Shown: piece after piece, positions 26,101 through 39,015 of the stretch
Layout of the letters: each line of letters begins with the position of its first letter
Position numbering within the stretch: position 1 is the stretch's first letter
From: Gordius sp. MW1
Taxonomy: Eukaryota; Nematomorpha; Gordioida; Gordea; Gordiidae
Direction of reading: 5' to 3'
Length of the DNA stretch: 64,000 nt
Assembly: GCA_964036665.1 (NCBI GenBank)
Contig: OZ038533.1
Coordinates: 10,624,413 to 10,688,412, forward strand
Position numbers and translations under genes: made by a program
Notes under the pieces: generated by a model
The model's input: the letters and a program-made list of their open reading frames with translations, nothing else
Told to the model about the DNA's origin: nothing
The model's database searches: none

Positions 26101-29100
26101 AATCCTATTATCCTCGATTGACTTCCGAAAAGAGGTTTTAAGCTGCGAGAACTATCATTTGGACAAAAGACAACGTTTTATTGTTGCGATTAGTTTGTTG
26201 TATCGCAACGTGAGTGCTTAATTTTTCAAAAATGCACTATGCGATCATGATTTCAAAGTAATAGTTTTCTGATTCTGATAAATTTTTACTTTTTATCATC
26301 GAAATCACTTCTGAAAACGACAACTTTCATCGGATGCATACGGTTGAAAGAAAAATATGTGAAAAATTTTGAGGTAAAAAAATTTATTTTTTTCGATTCT
26401 ATGTGAAAGAGCATGAAAAAATATATAAGAGTAAGCCAATTTGAGAATCCTATTATCCTTGATTGACTTCCGAAAAGAGGTTTTAAGCTGCGAGAACTAT
26501 CATTTTGACAAAAGACAACGTTTTATTGTTGCGATTAGTTTGTTGTATCGCAACGTGAGTGCTTAATTTTTCAAAAATGCACTATGCGATCATGATTTCA
26601 AAGTAATAGTTTTCTGATTCTGATAAATTTTTACTTGGGATCATAGAAACCACGTCTAAAAACGACAACTTTCATCGGATGAATACGGTTCAAAGAAAAA
26701 TATGTGAAAAATTTTGAGGTAAAAATATTTATTTTTTTCAATTCTATGTGAAAGAGCATGAAAAAATATATAAAAGTAAGCCAATTGAGAATCCTATTAT
26801 CCTCGATTGACTTCCGAAAAGAGGTTTTAAGCTGCGAGAACTATCATTTGGACAAAAGACAACGTTTTATTGTTGCGATTAGTTTGTTGTATCGCAACGT
26901 GAGTGCTTAATTTTTCAAAAATGCACTATGCGATCATGATTTCAAAGTAATAGTTTTCTGATTCTGATAAATTTTTACTTTTTATCATCGAAACCACTTC
27001 TGAAAACGACAACTTTCATCGGATGCATACGGTTGAAAGAAAAATATGTGAAAAATTTTGAGGTAAAAAAATTTATTTTTTTCGATTCTATGTGAAAGAG
27101 CATGAAAAAATATATAAAAGTAAGCCAATTTGAGAATCCTATTATCCTCGATTGACTTCCGAAAAGAGGTTTTAAGCTGCGAGAACTATCATTTGGACAA
27201 AAGACAACGTTTTATTGTTGCGATTAGTTTGTTGTATCGCAACGTGAGTGCTTAATTTTTGAAAATGCACTATGCGATCATGATTTCAAAGTAATAGTTT
27301 TTTGATTCTGATAAATTTTTACTTTTTATCATCGAAACCACGTCTGAAAACCACAACTTTCATCGGATGCATACGGTTGAAAGAAAAATGTAAAAAATTT
27401 TGAGGTAAAAATATTTATTTTTTTCGATTCTATGTGAAAGAGCATGAAAAAATATATAAAAGTAAGCCAATTTGAAACTCCTATTATCCTCGATTGACTT
27501 CCGAAAAGAATTTTTAAGCTGCGAGAACTATCATTTTGACAAAAGACAACGTTTTATTGTTGCTATTAGTTTGTTGTATCGCAACGTGAGTGCTTAATTT
27601 TTGAAAATGGCTCTATGCGATCATGATTTCAAAGTAATAGTTTTCAGATTCTGATAAATTTTTACTTGGGATCATAGAAACCACCTCTGAAAACGACAAC
27701 TTTCATCGGATGAATACGGTTCAAAGAAAAATATGTGAAAAATTTTGAGGTAAAAATATTTATTTTTTTCAATTCTATGTGAAAGAGCATGAAAAAATAT
27801 ATAAAAGTAAGCCAATTTGAGAATCCTATTATCCTTGATTGACTTCCGAAAAGAGGTTTTAAGCTGCGAGAACTATCATTTTGACAAAAGACAACGTTTT
27901 ATTGTTGCGATTAGTTTGTTGTATATCAACGTGAGTGCTTAATTTTTCAAAAATGCACTACGCGATCATGATTTCAAAGTAATAGTTTTCTGATTCTGAT
28001 AAATTTTTACTTTTTATCATCGAAACCACGTCTGAAAACGACAACTTTCATCGGATGCATACGGTTGAAAGAAAAATATGTGAAAAATTTTTAGGTAAAA
28101 ATATTTATTTTTTTCGATTCTATGTGAAAGAGCATGAAAAAATATATAAAAGTAAGCCAATTTGAGAATCCTATTATCCTTGATTGACTTCTGAAAAGAG
28201 GTTTTAAGCTGCGAGAACTATCATTTTTACAAAAGACAACGTTTTATTGTTGCGATTAGTTTGTTGTATCGCAACGTGAGTGCTTAATTTTTCAAAAATG
28301 CACTATGCGATCATGATTTCAAAGTAATAGTTTTCTGATTCTGATAAATTTTTACTTAGGATCATAGAAACCACGTCTAAAAACGTCAACTTTCATCGGA
28401 TGAATACGGTTCAAAGAAAAATATGTGAAAAATTTTGAGGTAAAAATATTTATTTTTTTCGATTCTATGTGAAAGAGCATGAAAAAATATATAAAAGTAA
28501 GCTAATTTGAGAATCCTATTATCCTCGATTGACTTCCGAAAAGAGGTTTTAAGCTGCGAGAACTATCATTTTGACAAAAGACAGCGTTTTATTGTTGCGA
28601 TTAGTTTGTTGTATCGCAACGTGAGTGCTTAATTTTTGAAAATGCACTATGCGATCATGATTTCAAAGTAATAGTTTTTTGAATCTGATAAATTTTTACT
28701 TTTTATCATCGAAACCACGTCTGAAAACGACAACTTTCATCGGATGCATACGGTTGAATAAAAATATGTGAAAAATTTTGAGGTAAAAATATTTATTTTT
28801 TTCAATTCTATGTGAAAGAGCATGAAAAAATATATAAAAGTAAGCCAATTTGAGAATCCTATTATCCTCGATTGACTTCCGAAAAGAGGTTTTAAGCTGC
28901 GAGAACTATCATTTGGACAAAAGACAACGTTTTATTGTTGCGATTAGTTTGTTGTATCGCAACGTGAGTGCTTAATTTTTCAAAAATGCACTATGCGATC
29001 ATGATTTCAAAGTAATAGTTTTCTGATTCTGATAAATTTTTACTTTTTATCATCGAAACCACGTCTGAAAACGACAACTTTCATCGGATGCATACGGTTG

Positions 29101-30220
29101 AAAGAAAAATATGTGAAAAATTTTTAGGTAAAAATATTTATTTTTTTCGATTCTATGTGAAAGAGCATGAAAAAATATATAAAAGTAAGCCAATTTGAGA
29201 ATCCTATTATCCTTGATTGACTTCCGAAAAGAGGTTTTAAGCTGCGAGAACTATCATTTTGACAAAAGACAACGTTTTATTGTTGCGATTAGTTTGTTGT
29301 ATCGCAACGTGAGTGCTTAATTTTTCAAAAATGCACTATGCGATCATGATTTCAAAGTAATAGTTTTCTGATTCTGATAAATTTTTACTTGGGATCATAG
29401 AAACCACGTCTAAAAACGACAACTTTCATCGGATGAATACGGTTCAAAGAAAAATATGTGAAAAATTTTGAGGTAAAAATATTTATTTTTTTCAATTCTA
29501 TGTGAAAGAGCATGAAAAAATATATAAAAGTAAGCCAATTTGAGAATCCTATTATCCTCGATTGACTTCCGAAAAGAGGTTTTAAGCTGCGAGAACTATC
29601 ATTTGGACAAAAGACAACGTTTTATTGTTGCGATTAGTTTGTTGTATCGCAACGTGAGTGCTTAATTTTTCAAAAATGCACTATGCGATCATGATTTCAA
29701 AGTAATAGTTTTCTGATTCTGATAAATTTTTACTTTTTATCATCGAAACCACGTCTGAAAACGACAACTTTCATCGGATGCATACGGTTGAAAGAAAAAT
29801 ATGTGAAAATTTATAGGTAAAAATATTTATTTTTTTCAATTCTATGTGAAAGAGCATGAAAAAATATATAAAAGTAAGCCAATTTGAGAATCCTATTATC
29901 CTTGATTGACTTCCGAAAAGAGGTTTTAAGCTGCGAGAACTATCATTTTGACAAAAGACAACGTTTTATTGTTGCGATTAGTTTGTTGTATCGCAACGTG
30001 AGTGCTTAATTTTTCAAAAATGCAGTATGCGATCATGATTTCAAAGTAATAGTTTTCTGATTCTGATAAATTTTTACTTGGGATCATAGAAACCACGTCT
30101 AAAAACGACAACTTTCATCGGATGAATACGGTTCAAAGAAAAATATGTGAAAAATTTTGAGGTAAAAATATTTATTTTTTTCAATTCTATGTGAAAGAGC
30201 ATGAAAAAATATATAAAAGT
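23135..30220. repeat. 20-monomer tandem duplication 2, copy 2
   Basis: This is the second copy, matching the preceding 6.89 kb at a shift of 6,887-6,888 bp. The match ends before about 30,228, where this copy reads ccaatttgag while the first-copy equivalent at 23,337 has the one-base-shorter ccaattgag. The marker tgcagtatgcg occurs at 23,134 and 30,021, one base short of the main shift because of a missing A near 29,808. Confidence 0.85.
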
Positions 30221-33200
30221 AAGCCAATTTGAGAATCCTATTATCCTCGATTGACTTCCGAAAAGAGGTTGTAAGCTGCGAGAACTATCATTTTGACAAA
30301 AGACAACGTTTTATTGTTGCGATTAGTTTGTTGTATCGCAACGTGAGTGCTTAATTTTTCAAAAATGCACTATGCGATCATGATTTCAAAGTAATAGTTT
30401 TCTGATTCTGATAAATTTTTACTTGGGATCATAGAAACCACGTCTAAAAACGACAACTTTCATCGGATGAATACGGTTCAAAGAAAAATATGTGAAAAAT
30501 TTTGAGGTAAAAATATTTATTTTTTTCAATTCTATGTGAAAGAGCATGAAAAAATATATAAAAGTAAGCCAATTTGAGAATCCTATTATCCTCGATTGAC
30601 TTCCGAAAAGAGGTTTTAAGCTGCGAGAACTATCATTTGGACAAAAGACAACGTTTTATTGTTGCGATTAGTTTGTTGTATCGCAACGTGAGTGCTTAAT
30701 TTTTCAAAAATGCAGTATGCGATCATGATTTCAAAGTAATAGTTTTCTGATTCTGATAAATTTTTACTTGGGATCATAGAAACCACGTCTAAAAACGACA
30801 ACTTTCATCGGATGAATACGGTTCAAAGAAAAATATGTGAAAAATTTTGAGGTAAAAATATTTATTTTTTTCAATTCTATGTGAAAGAGCATGAAAAAAT
30901 ATATAAAAGTAAGCCAATTTGAGAATCCTATTATCCTCGATTGACTTCCGAAAAGAGGTTTTAAGCTGCGAGAACTATCATTTGGACAAAAGCAACGTTT
31001 TATTGTTGCGATTAGTTTGTTGTATCGCAACGTGAGTGCTTAATTTTTCAAAAATGCACTATGCGATCATGATTTCAAAGTAATAGTTTTCTGATTCTGA
31101 TAAATTTTTACTTTTTATCATCGAAACCACGTCTGAAAACGACAACTTTCATCGGATGCATACGGTTGAAAGAAAAATATGTGAAAAATTTTTAGGTAAA
31201 AATATTTATTTTTTTCGATTCTATGTGAAAGAGCATGAAAAAATATATAAAAGTAAGCCAATTTGAGAATCCTATTATCCTCGATTGACTTCCGAAAAGA
31301 GGTTTTAAGCTGCGAGAACTATCATTTGGACAAAAGACAACGTTTTATTGTTGCGATTAGTTTGTTGTATCGCAACGTGAGTGCTTAATTTTTCAAAAAT
31401 GCACTATGCGATCATGATTTCAAAGTAATAGTTTTCTGATTCTGATAAATTTTTACTTTTTATCATCGAAACCACGTCTGAAAACGACAACTTTCATCGG
31501 ATGCATACGGTTGAAAGAAAAATATGTGAAAAATTTATAGGTAAAAATATTTATTTTTTTCGATTCTATGTGAAAGAGCATGAAAAAATATATAAAAGTA
31601 AGCCAATTTGAGAATCCTATTATCCTTGATTGACTTCCGAAAAGAGGTTTTAAGCTGCGAGAACTATCATTTTGACAAAAGACAACGTTTTATTGTTGCG
31701 ATTAGTTTGTTGTATCGCAACGTGAGTGCTTAATTTTTCAAAAATGCAGTATGCGATCATGATTTCAAAGTAATAGTTTTCTGATTCTGATAAATTTTTA
31801 CTTGGGATCATAGAAACCACGTCTAAAAACGACAACTTTCATCGGATGAATACGGTTCAAAGAAAAATATGTGAAAAATTTTGAGGTAAAAATATTTATT
31901 TTTTTCAATTCTATGTGAAAGAGCATGAAAAAATATATAAAAGTAAGCCAATTTGAGAATCCTATTATCCTCGATTGACTTCCGAAAAGAGGTTGTAAGC
32001 TGCGAGAACTATCATTTGGACAAAAGACAACGTTTTATTGTTGCGATTAGTTTGTTGTATCGCAACGTGAGTGCTTAATTTTTCAAAAATGCACTATGCG
32101 ATCATGATTTCAAAGTAATAGTTTTCTGATTCTGATAATTTTTTACATTTTATCATCGAAACCACGTCTGAAAACGACAACTTTCATCGGATGCATACGA
32201 TTGAAAGAAAAATATGTGAAAAATTTTTAGGTAAAAATATTTATTTTTTTCGATTCTATGTGAAAGAGCATGAAAAAATATATAAAAGTAAGCCAATTTG
32301 AGAATCCTATTATCCTTGATTGACTTCCGAAAAGAGGTTTTAAGCTGCGAGAACTATCATTTTGACAAAAGACAACGTTTTATTGTTGCGATTAGTTTGT
32401 TGTATCGCAACGTGAGTGCTTAATTTTTCAAAAATGCACTATGCGATCATGATTTCAAAGTAATAGTTTTCTGATTCTGATAAATTTTTACTTGGGATCA
32501 TAGAAACCACGTCTAAAAACGACAACTTTCATCGGATGAATACGGTTCAAAGAAAAATATGTGAAAAATTTTGAGGTAAAAATATTTATTTTTTTCAATT
32601 CTATGTGAAAGAGCATGAAAAAATATATAAAAGTAAGCCAATTTGAGAATCCTATTATCCTCGATTGACTTCCGAAAAGAGGTTTTAAGCTGCGAGAACT
32701 ATCATTTGGACAAAAGACAACGTTTTATTGTTGCGATTAGTTTGTTGTATCGCAACGTGAGTGCTTAATTTTTCAAAAATGCAGTATGCGATCATGATTT
32801 CAAAGTAATAGTTTTCTGATTCTGATAAATTTTTACTTGGGATCATAGAAACCACGTCTAAAAACGACAACTTTCATCGGATGAATACGGTTCAAAGAAA
32901 AATATGTGAAAAATTTTGAGGTAAAAATATTTATTTTTTTCAATTCTATGTGAAAGAGCATGAAAAAATATATAAAAGTAAGCCAATTTGAGAATCCTAT
33001 TATCCTCGATTGACTTCCGAAAAGAGGTTGTAAGCTGCGAGAACTATCATTTGGACAAAAGACAACGTTTTATTGTTGCGATTAGTTTGTTGTATCGCAA
33101 CGTGAGTGCTTAATTTTTCAAAAATGCACTATGCGATCATGATTTCAAAGTAATAGTTTTCTGATTCTGATAATTTTTTACATTTTATCATCGAAACCAC

Positions 33201-33350
33201 GTCTGAAAACGACAACTTTCATCGGATGCATACGGTTGAAAGAAAAATATGTGAAAAATTTTTAGGTAAAAATATTTATTTTTTTCGATTCTATGTGAAA
33301 GAGCATGAAAAAATATATAAAAGTAAGCGAATTTGAGAATCCTATTATCC
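30021..33350. repeat. 3-monomer tandem repeat block (~1,035 bp period)
   Basis: The marker tgcagtatgcg recurs at 30,021, 30,711, 31,745 and 32,780, giving spacings of 690, 1,034 and 1,035 bp. The rare ggttgtaagctg falls at about 30,269, 31,993 and 33,027. The sequence gataattttttacatttt falls near 32,135 and 33,170. Together these show a local trimer expansion with one dimer step. No gene is present. Confidence 0.75.
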
Positions 33351-36300
33351 TCGATTGACTTCCGAAAAGAGGTTTTAAGCTGCGAGAACTATCATTTTGA
33401 CAAAAGACAACGTTTTATTGTTGCGATTAGTTTGTTGTATCGCAACGTAAGTGCTTAATTTTTCAAAAATGCACTATGCGATCATGATTTCAAAGTAATA
33501 GTTTTCTGATGCTGATAAATTTTTACTTTTTATCATCGAAACCACGTCTGAAAACGACAACTTTCATCGGATGCATACGGTTCAAAGAAAAATATGTGAA
33601 AAATTTTGAGGTAAAAATATTTATTTTTTTCAATTCTATGTGAAAGAGCATGAAAAAATATATAAAAGTAAGCCAATTTGAGAATCCTATTATCCTCGAT
33701 TGACTTCCGAAAAGAGGTTTTAAGCTGCGAGAACTATCATTTTGACAAAAGACAACGTTTTATTGTTGCGATTAGTTTGTTGTATCGCAACGTGAGTGCT
33801 TAATTTTTCAAAAATGCACTATGCGATCATGATTTCAAAGTAATAGTTTTCAGATTCTGATAAATTTTTACTTGGGATCATAGAAACCACGTCTGAAAAC
33901 GACAACTTTCATCGGATGAATACGGTTCAAAGAAAAATATGTGAAAAATTTTGAGGTAAAAATATTTATTTTTTTCGATTCTATATGAAAGAGCATGAAA
34001 AAATATATAAAACTAAGCCAATTTGAGAATCCTATTATCCTCGATTGACTTCCGAAAAGAGGTTTTAAGCTGCGAGAACTATCATTTTGACAAAAGACAA
34101 CGTTTTATTGTTGCGATTAGTTTGTTGTATCGCAACGTGAGTGCTTAATTTTTGAAAATGCACTTTCGATCATGATTTCAAAGTAATAGTTTTCTGATTC
34201 TGATAAATTTTTACTTTTTATCATCGAAACCACGTCTGAAAACGACAACTTTCATCGGATGCATACGGTTGAAAGAAAAATATGTGAAAAATTTTGAGGT
34301 AAAAATTTTTTTTTTTTCGATTCTATGTGAAAGAGCATGAAAAAATATATAAAAGTAAGCGAATTTGAGAATCCTATTATCCTCGATTGACTTCCGAAAA
34401 GAGGTTTTAAGCTGCGGGAACTATCATTTTGACAAAAGACAACGTTTGTTGCGATTAGTTTGTTGTATCGCAACGTGAGTGCTTAATTTTTGAAAATGGC
34501 TCTATGCGATCATGATTTCAAAGTAATAGTTTTCAGATTCTGATAAATTTTTACTTGGCATCATAGAAACCACGTCTGAAAACGACAACTTTTATCGGAT
34601 GAATACGGTTCAAAGAAAAATATGTGAAAAATTTTGAGGTAAAAATATTTATTTTTCTCGATTCTATGTGAAAGAGCATGAAAAAATATATAAAAGTAAG
34701 CCAATTTGAGAATCCTATTATCCTCGATTGACTTCCGAAAAGAGGTTTTAAGCTGCGAGAACTATCATTTTGACAAAGACAACGTTTTATTGTTGCGATT
34801 AGTTTGTTGTATCGCAACGTGAGTGCTTAATTTTTCAAAAATGCACTATGCGATCATGATTTCAAAGTAATAGTTTTTTTATTCTGATAAATTTTTACTT
34901 TTTATCATCGAAACCACGTCTGAAAACGACAACTTTCATCGGATGCATACGGTTGAAAGAAAAATATGTGAAAAATTTTGAGGTAAAAATATTTATTTTT
35001 TTCGATTCTATGTGAAAGAGCATGAAAAAATATATAAAAGTAAGCCAATTTGAGAATATTATTATCCTCGATTGACCTCCGAAAAGAGGTTTTAAGCTGC
35101 GAGAACTATCATTTTGATAAAAGACAACGTTTTATTGTTGCGATTAGTTTGTTGTATCGCAACGTGAGTGCTTAATTTTTGAAAATGCACAATGCGATCA
35201 TGATTTCAAAGTAATAGTTTTCTGATTCTGATAAATTTTTACTTTTTATCATCGAAACCACGTCTGAAAACGACAACTTTCATCGGATGCATACGGTTGA
35301 AAGAAAAATATATGAAAAATTATGAGGTAAAAATATTTATTTTTTTCGATGCTATGTGAAAGAGCATGAAAAAATATATAAAAGTAAGCCAATTTGAGAA
35401 TCCTATTATCCTCGATTGACATCCGAAAAGAGGTTTTAAGCTGCGAGAACTATCATTTTGACAAAAGTCAACGTTTTATTGTTGCGATTAGTTTGTTGTA
35501 TCGCAACGTGAGTGCTTAATTTTTGAAAATGCACTATGCGATCATGATTTCAAAGTAATAGTTTTCTGATTCTGATAAATTTTTACTTTTTATCATCGAA
35601 ACCACGTCTGAAAACGACAACTTTCATCGGATGCAAACGGTTGAAAGAAAAATATGTGAAAAATTTTGAGGTAAAAATATTTATTTTTTTCGATGCTATG
35701 TGAAAGAGCATGAAAAAATATATAAAAGTAAGCCAATTTGAGAATCCTATTATCCTCGATTGACTTCCGAAAAGAGGTTTTAAGCTGCGAGAACTATCAT
35801 TTTGATAAAAGACAACGTTTTATTGTTGCGATTAGTTTGTTGTATCGCAACGTGAGTGCTTAATTTTTCAAAAATGCACTATGCGATCATGATTTCAAAG
35901 TAATAGTTTTCTGATTCTGATAAATTTTTACTTTTTATCATCGAAACCACGTCTGAAAACGACAACTTTCATCGGATGCATACGGTTGAAAGAAAAATAT
36001 GTGAAAAATTTTGAGGTAAAAATTTTTTTTTTTTCGATTCTATGTGAAAGAGCATGAAAAAATATATAAAAGTAAGCGAATTTGAGAATCCTATTATCCT
36101 CGATTGACTTCCGAAAAGAGGTTTTAAGCTGCGGGAACTATCATTTTGACAAAAGACAACGTTTTATTGTTGCGATTAGTTTGTTGTATCGCAACGTGAG
36201 TGCTTAATTTTTCAAAAATGCACTATGCGATCATGATTTCAAAGTAATAGTTTTTTTATTCTGATAAATTTTTACTTTTTATCATCGAAACCACGTCTGA

Positions 36301-37863
36301 AAACGACAACTTTCATCGGATGCATACGGTTGAAAGAAAAATATGTGAAAAATTTTGAGGTAAAAATATTTATTTTTTTCGATTCTATGTGAAAGAGCAT
36401 GAAAAAATATATAAAAGTAATCCAATTTGAGAATCCTATTATCCTCGATTGACTTCCGAAAAGAGGTTTTAAGCTGCGAGAACTATCATTTTGACAAAAG
36501 ACAACGTTTGTTGCGATTAGTTTGTTGTATCGCAACGTGAGTGCTTAATTTTTCAAAAATGCACTATGCGATCATGATTTCAAAGTAATAGTTTTCAGAT
36601 TCTGATAAATTTTTACTTGGGATCATAGAAACCACGTCTGAAAACGACAACTTTCATCGGATGAATACGGTTCAAAGAAAAATATGTGAAAAATTTTGAG
36701 GTAAAAATATTTATTTTTTTCGATTCTATGTGAAAGAGCATGAAAAAATATATAAAAGTAAGCCAATTTGAGAATCCTATTATCCTCGATTGACTTCCGA
36801 AAGGAGGTTTTAAGCTGCGAGAACTATCATTTTGACAAAAGACAACGTTTGTTGCGATTAGTTTGTTGAATCGCAACGTGAGTGCTTAATTTTTGAAAAT
36901 GCACTATGCGATCATGATTTCAAAGTAATAGTTTTCTGATTCTGATAAATTTTTACTTTTTATCATCGAAACCACGTCTGAAAACGACAACTTTCATCGG
37001 ATGCAAACGGTTGAAAGAAAAATATGTAAAAAATTTTGAGGTAAAAATATTTATTTTTTTCGATGCTATGTGAAAGAGCATGAAAAAATATATAAAAGTA
37101 AGCCAATTTGAGAATCCTATTATCCTCGATTGACTTCCGAAAAGAGGTTTTAAGCTGCGAGAACTATCATTTTGACAAAAGACAACGTTTTATTGTTGCG
37201 ATTAGTTTGTTGTATCGCAACGTGAGTGCTTAATTTTTCTAAAATGCACTATGCGATCATGATTTCAAAGTAATAGTTTTCTTATTCTGATAAATTTTTA
37301 CTTTATATCATCGAAACCACGTCTGAAAACGACAACTTTCATCGGATGCATACGGTTGAAAGAAAAATATGTGAAAAATTTTGAGGTAAAAATATTTATT
37401 TTTTTCGATTCTATGTGAAAGAGCATGAAAAAATATATAAAAGTAAGCCAATTTGAGAATCCTATTATCCTCGATTGACTTCCGAAAAGAGGTTTTAAGC
37501 TGCGAGAACTATCATTTTGACAAAAGACAACGTTTTATTGTTGCGATTAGTTTGTTGTATCGCAACGTGAGTGCTTAATTTTTCAAAAATGCACTATGCG
37601 ACATGATTTCAAAGTAATAGTTTTCAGATTCTGATAAATTTTTACTTTTTATCATCGAAACCACGTCTGAAAACGACAACTTTCATCGGATGCATACGGC
37701 TGAAAGAAATATATGTGAAAAATTTTGAGGTAAAAAATTTTATTTTTTTCGATTCTATGTGAAAGGAGCATGAAAAAATATATAAAAGTAAGCCAATTTG
37801 AGAATCCTATTATCCTCGATTGACTTCCGAAAAGAGGTTTTAAGCTGCGAGAACTATCATTTT
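33350..37863. repeat. Satellite transition zone to the 341-bp subfamily
   Basis: Here the array changes composition. The left-type A monomer (gtctaaaaacgac) disappears, and monomers with ttcagattc plus ttgggatcat plus gtctgaaaacgac take over. From about 34,443 some monomers carry a 4-bp deletion, so that acgttttattgttgcg becomes acgtttgttgcg and the unit shortens to about 341 bp. A linked pair of variants, gaaaggagg and ttgaatcgc, first appears at about 36,800-36,870 and recurs near 40.7, 42.8, 47.2, 50.0, 51.3, 57.6 and 59.7 kb. Confidence 0.8.
37856..37863. repeat. Left 8-bp target site duplication (atcatttt)
   Basis: The sequence atcatttt directly precedes the TAGTG end of the hAT-like element and is repeated after its CACTA end. 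It is part of the normal monomer (actatcattttgac). Confidence 0.92.
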
Positions 37864-37868
37864 TAGTG

Positions 37869-38012
37869 TTTCGATCTCGTCTCGTCTCGGTCTCGAATAC
37901 AAAATCTCGTCTCGTCTCGGGAGCGATTAGGAAAATCTCGATCTCGTCTCGTCTCGGTCTAGAAAAATCTCGGTCTCGTCTCGTCTCGACGAGAATTCTC
38001 GTCTCGTCTCGA
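37869..38012. repeat. hAT left subterminal ctcgtctcg repeats
   Basis: Clustered copies of gatctcgtctcg and ctcgtctcgg fill the first ~150 bp of the element, in one orientation. The short open frame here is only a translation of this simple repeat. A role as transposase-binding sites is inferred from hAT family behaviour. Confidence 0.75.
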
Positions 38013-38847
38013 CTTTTAAAAAAAAATATATACGGAATAAAAATTTCTCCTATTTTATTAAAAATATAAATAAGTGTTCAAAAATCCAAATGGCAAATTT
38101 TATATTTTTGGAAAAACTTTAATACGCAAACTTTTTAAAGATTTAGCGTGACACGACATCTCATTGACAATATAAAGATATGAATTAACTCATAAAGATA
38201 ACATTTTCTATAAAAAGTGCAGACTAAAAAAACTATAAATAAATTTGAAATAAGATTAAATTTTATTGTTCTAGCAAATTATAATATTTGCATCAAATTC
38301 ACTGTGTCTGTCAACTATAAATGGACTTCGAAAATTATAAGTTCGCTTATAGTTGATATAGTTGCATAAGTGAGCAAAATGAGACCCTTTATTAACCTTT
38401 GCTAATGATTCAAAGTAGACCTTAACATATTTAAGGCAAACGTTTAAGTCCATTAATATAACCATCATCAGTTATAGCCCATAGTGTTTATTGCATGTTT
38501 ATGCGAGTGACATTTAATGATGTTATTATTATTTACAGAATTGATAACTAGTTGCAGAAATTAAAACGTTGTAAAACAACAATAAAAGCAGCATTATTAT
38601 AGAATTAAGAACATAAGGTTTTAAACTTTAAATTAAAGAGTACGTATTTAAATGTATGACAAAAATCAACCATACTTAGGTAAATGATTGCCAAATTTTA
38701 TTTTTTTTGCAAAAATATATAATATTTACTACACTTGTGAATTTTTTTAATATTAAATATATTCCATACATATTGATTTACACTTAATACCTTAAATGTA
38801 AATTAAAATACACAATAATTTACTAAAATCTAACGATCAATAAAAAG
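38013..38847. other. hAT element interior, no recognisable gene
   Basis: This is about 835 bp of AT-rich sequence with many stops in all frames. One 65-codon minus-strand frame at 38,271-38,468 has no complete zinc finger or transposase motif and is not accepted as a gene. No promoter or RNA gene is recognised. Confidence 0.6.
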
Positions 38848-38998
38848 TCGAGATCTCGCCGAGAAAATCTCGTATCGTCTCGTCTCGACATCAAAATTCT
38901 CGTCTCGATCTCGACTCCATTTTTCAAATTCTCGTCTCGTCTCGTCTCGGTTTTTCGAGACGAGACGAGACGAGACCGAGATTTTTCTCGGTTTTTCC
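38848..38998. repeat. hAT right subterminal repeats with long hairpin
   Basis: The motif ctcgtctcg appears in the + orientation at about 38,869-38,949, then in inverted orientation (cgagacgag) from 38,956. The two orientations meet in a perfect 20-bp inverted repeat (38,930-38,949 with 38,956-38,975) separated by the 6-nt loop gttttt. This could form a strong hairpin in single strands or RNA. Confidence 0.8.
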
Positions 38999-39007
38999 GC
39001 ATCACTA

Positions 39008-39015
39008 ATCATTTT
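39008..39015. repeat. Right 8-bp target site duplication (atcatttt)
   Basis: This is an exact copy of the left target duplication, immediately after CACTA. The satellite resumes with gacaaaagacaa at 39,016. Confidence 0.92.

Larger units (their letters stand above)
1..37863. repeat. Satellite array, left block (~345-bp monomers)
   Basis: This block is about 110 head-to-tail copies of a ~345-bp AT-rich monomer. Using the anchor gacaaaagacaa, the first copies start at 1, 346, 691, 1036, 1380 and 1726. Two main variants are mixed. Type A carries ttgggatcatag, gtctaaaaacgac and gatgaatacggttcaaag. Type B carries tttttatcatcg, gtctgaaaacgac and gatgcatacggttgaaag. A third class carries ggctctatgcg with ttcagattc, for example near 6,270, 12,118, 15,211, 17,279, 20,722, 24,167 and 27,608. 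No gene is visible. The minus-strand open frames in it simply repeat with the monomer and are not credible genes. The array continues past the left window edge. A heterochromatic location is inferred, not shown. Confidence 0.97.
37864..39007. mobile_element. Non-autonomous hAT-like DNA transposon (1,144 bp)
   Basis: The insert interrupts a satellite monomer and is flanked by an exact 8-bp duplication, atcatttt. It begins TAGTG and ends CACTA. An 8-bp target duplication with TAGTG/CACTA ends is the known signature of the hAT superfamily. Both ends carry arrays of the subterminal motif ctcgtctcg, which hAT elements often use as transposase-binding repeats (family knowledge; binding here is inferred). 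The ~840-bp middle is AT-rich and has no convincing transposase, so the element would depend on a transposase elsewhere. The paralogous empty site at 45,180-45,187 confirms the ends: the shifts 7,324 and 6,172 differ by 1,152, which is 1,144 plus 8. Confidence 0.88.

Noticed and set aside
1..37863. CRISPR-like or minisatellite interpretation of the repeats
   Set aside because: The whole ~345-bp unit is repeated with no unique spacers and no cas genes, and the window is eukaryotic.
37866..38069. 67-codon frame at the left end of the hAT element, and similar frames at 38,823-39,027
   Set aside because: They are translations of the ctcgtctcg subterminal repeats and are Ser/Arg-rich only for that reason.
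38271..38468. 65-codon minus-strand frame as a transposase or BED-finger relic
   Set aside because: It has a vague resemblance only: the paired Cys and His residues of a BED finger are not complete, and no other transposase motif is nearby.
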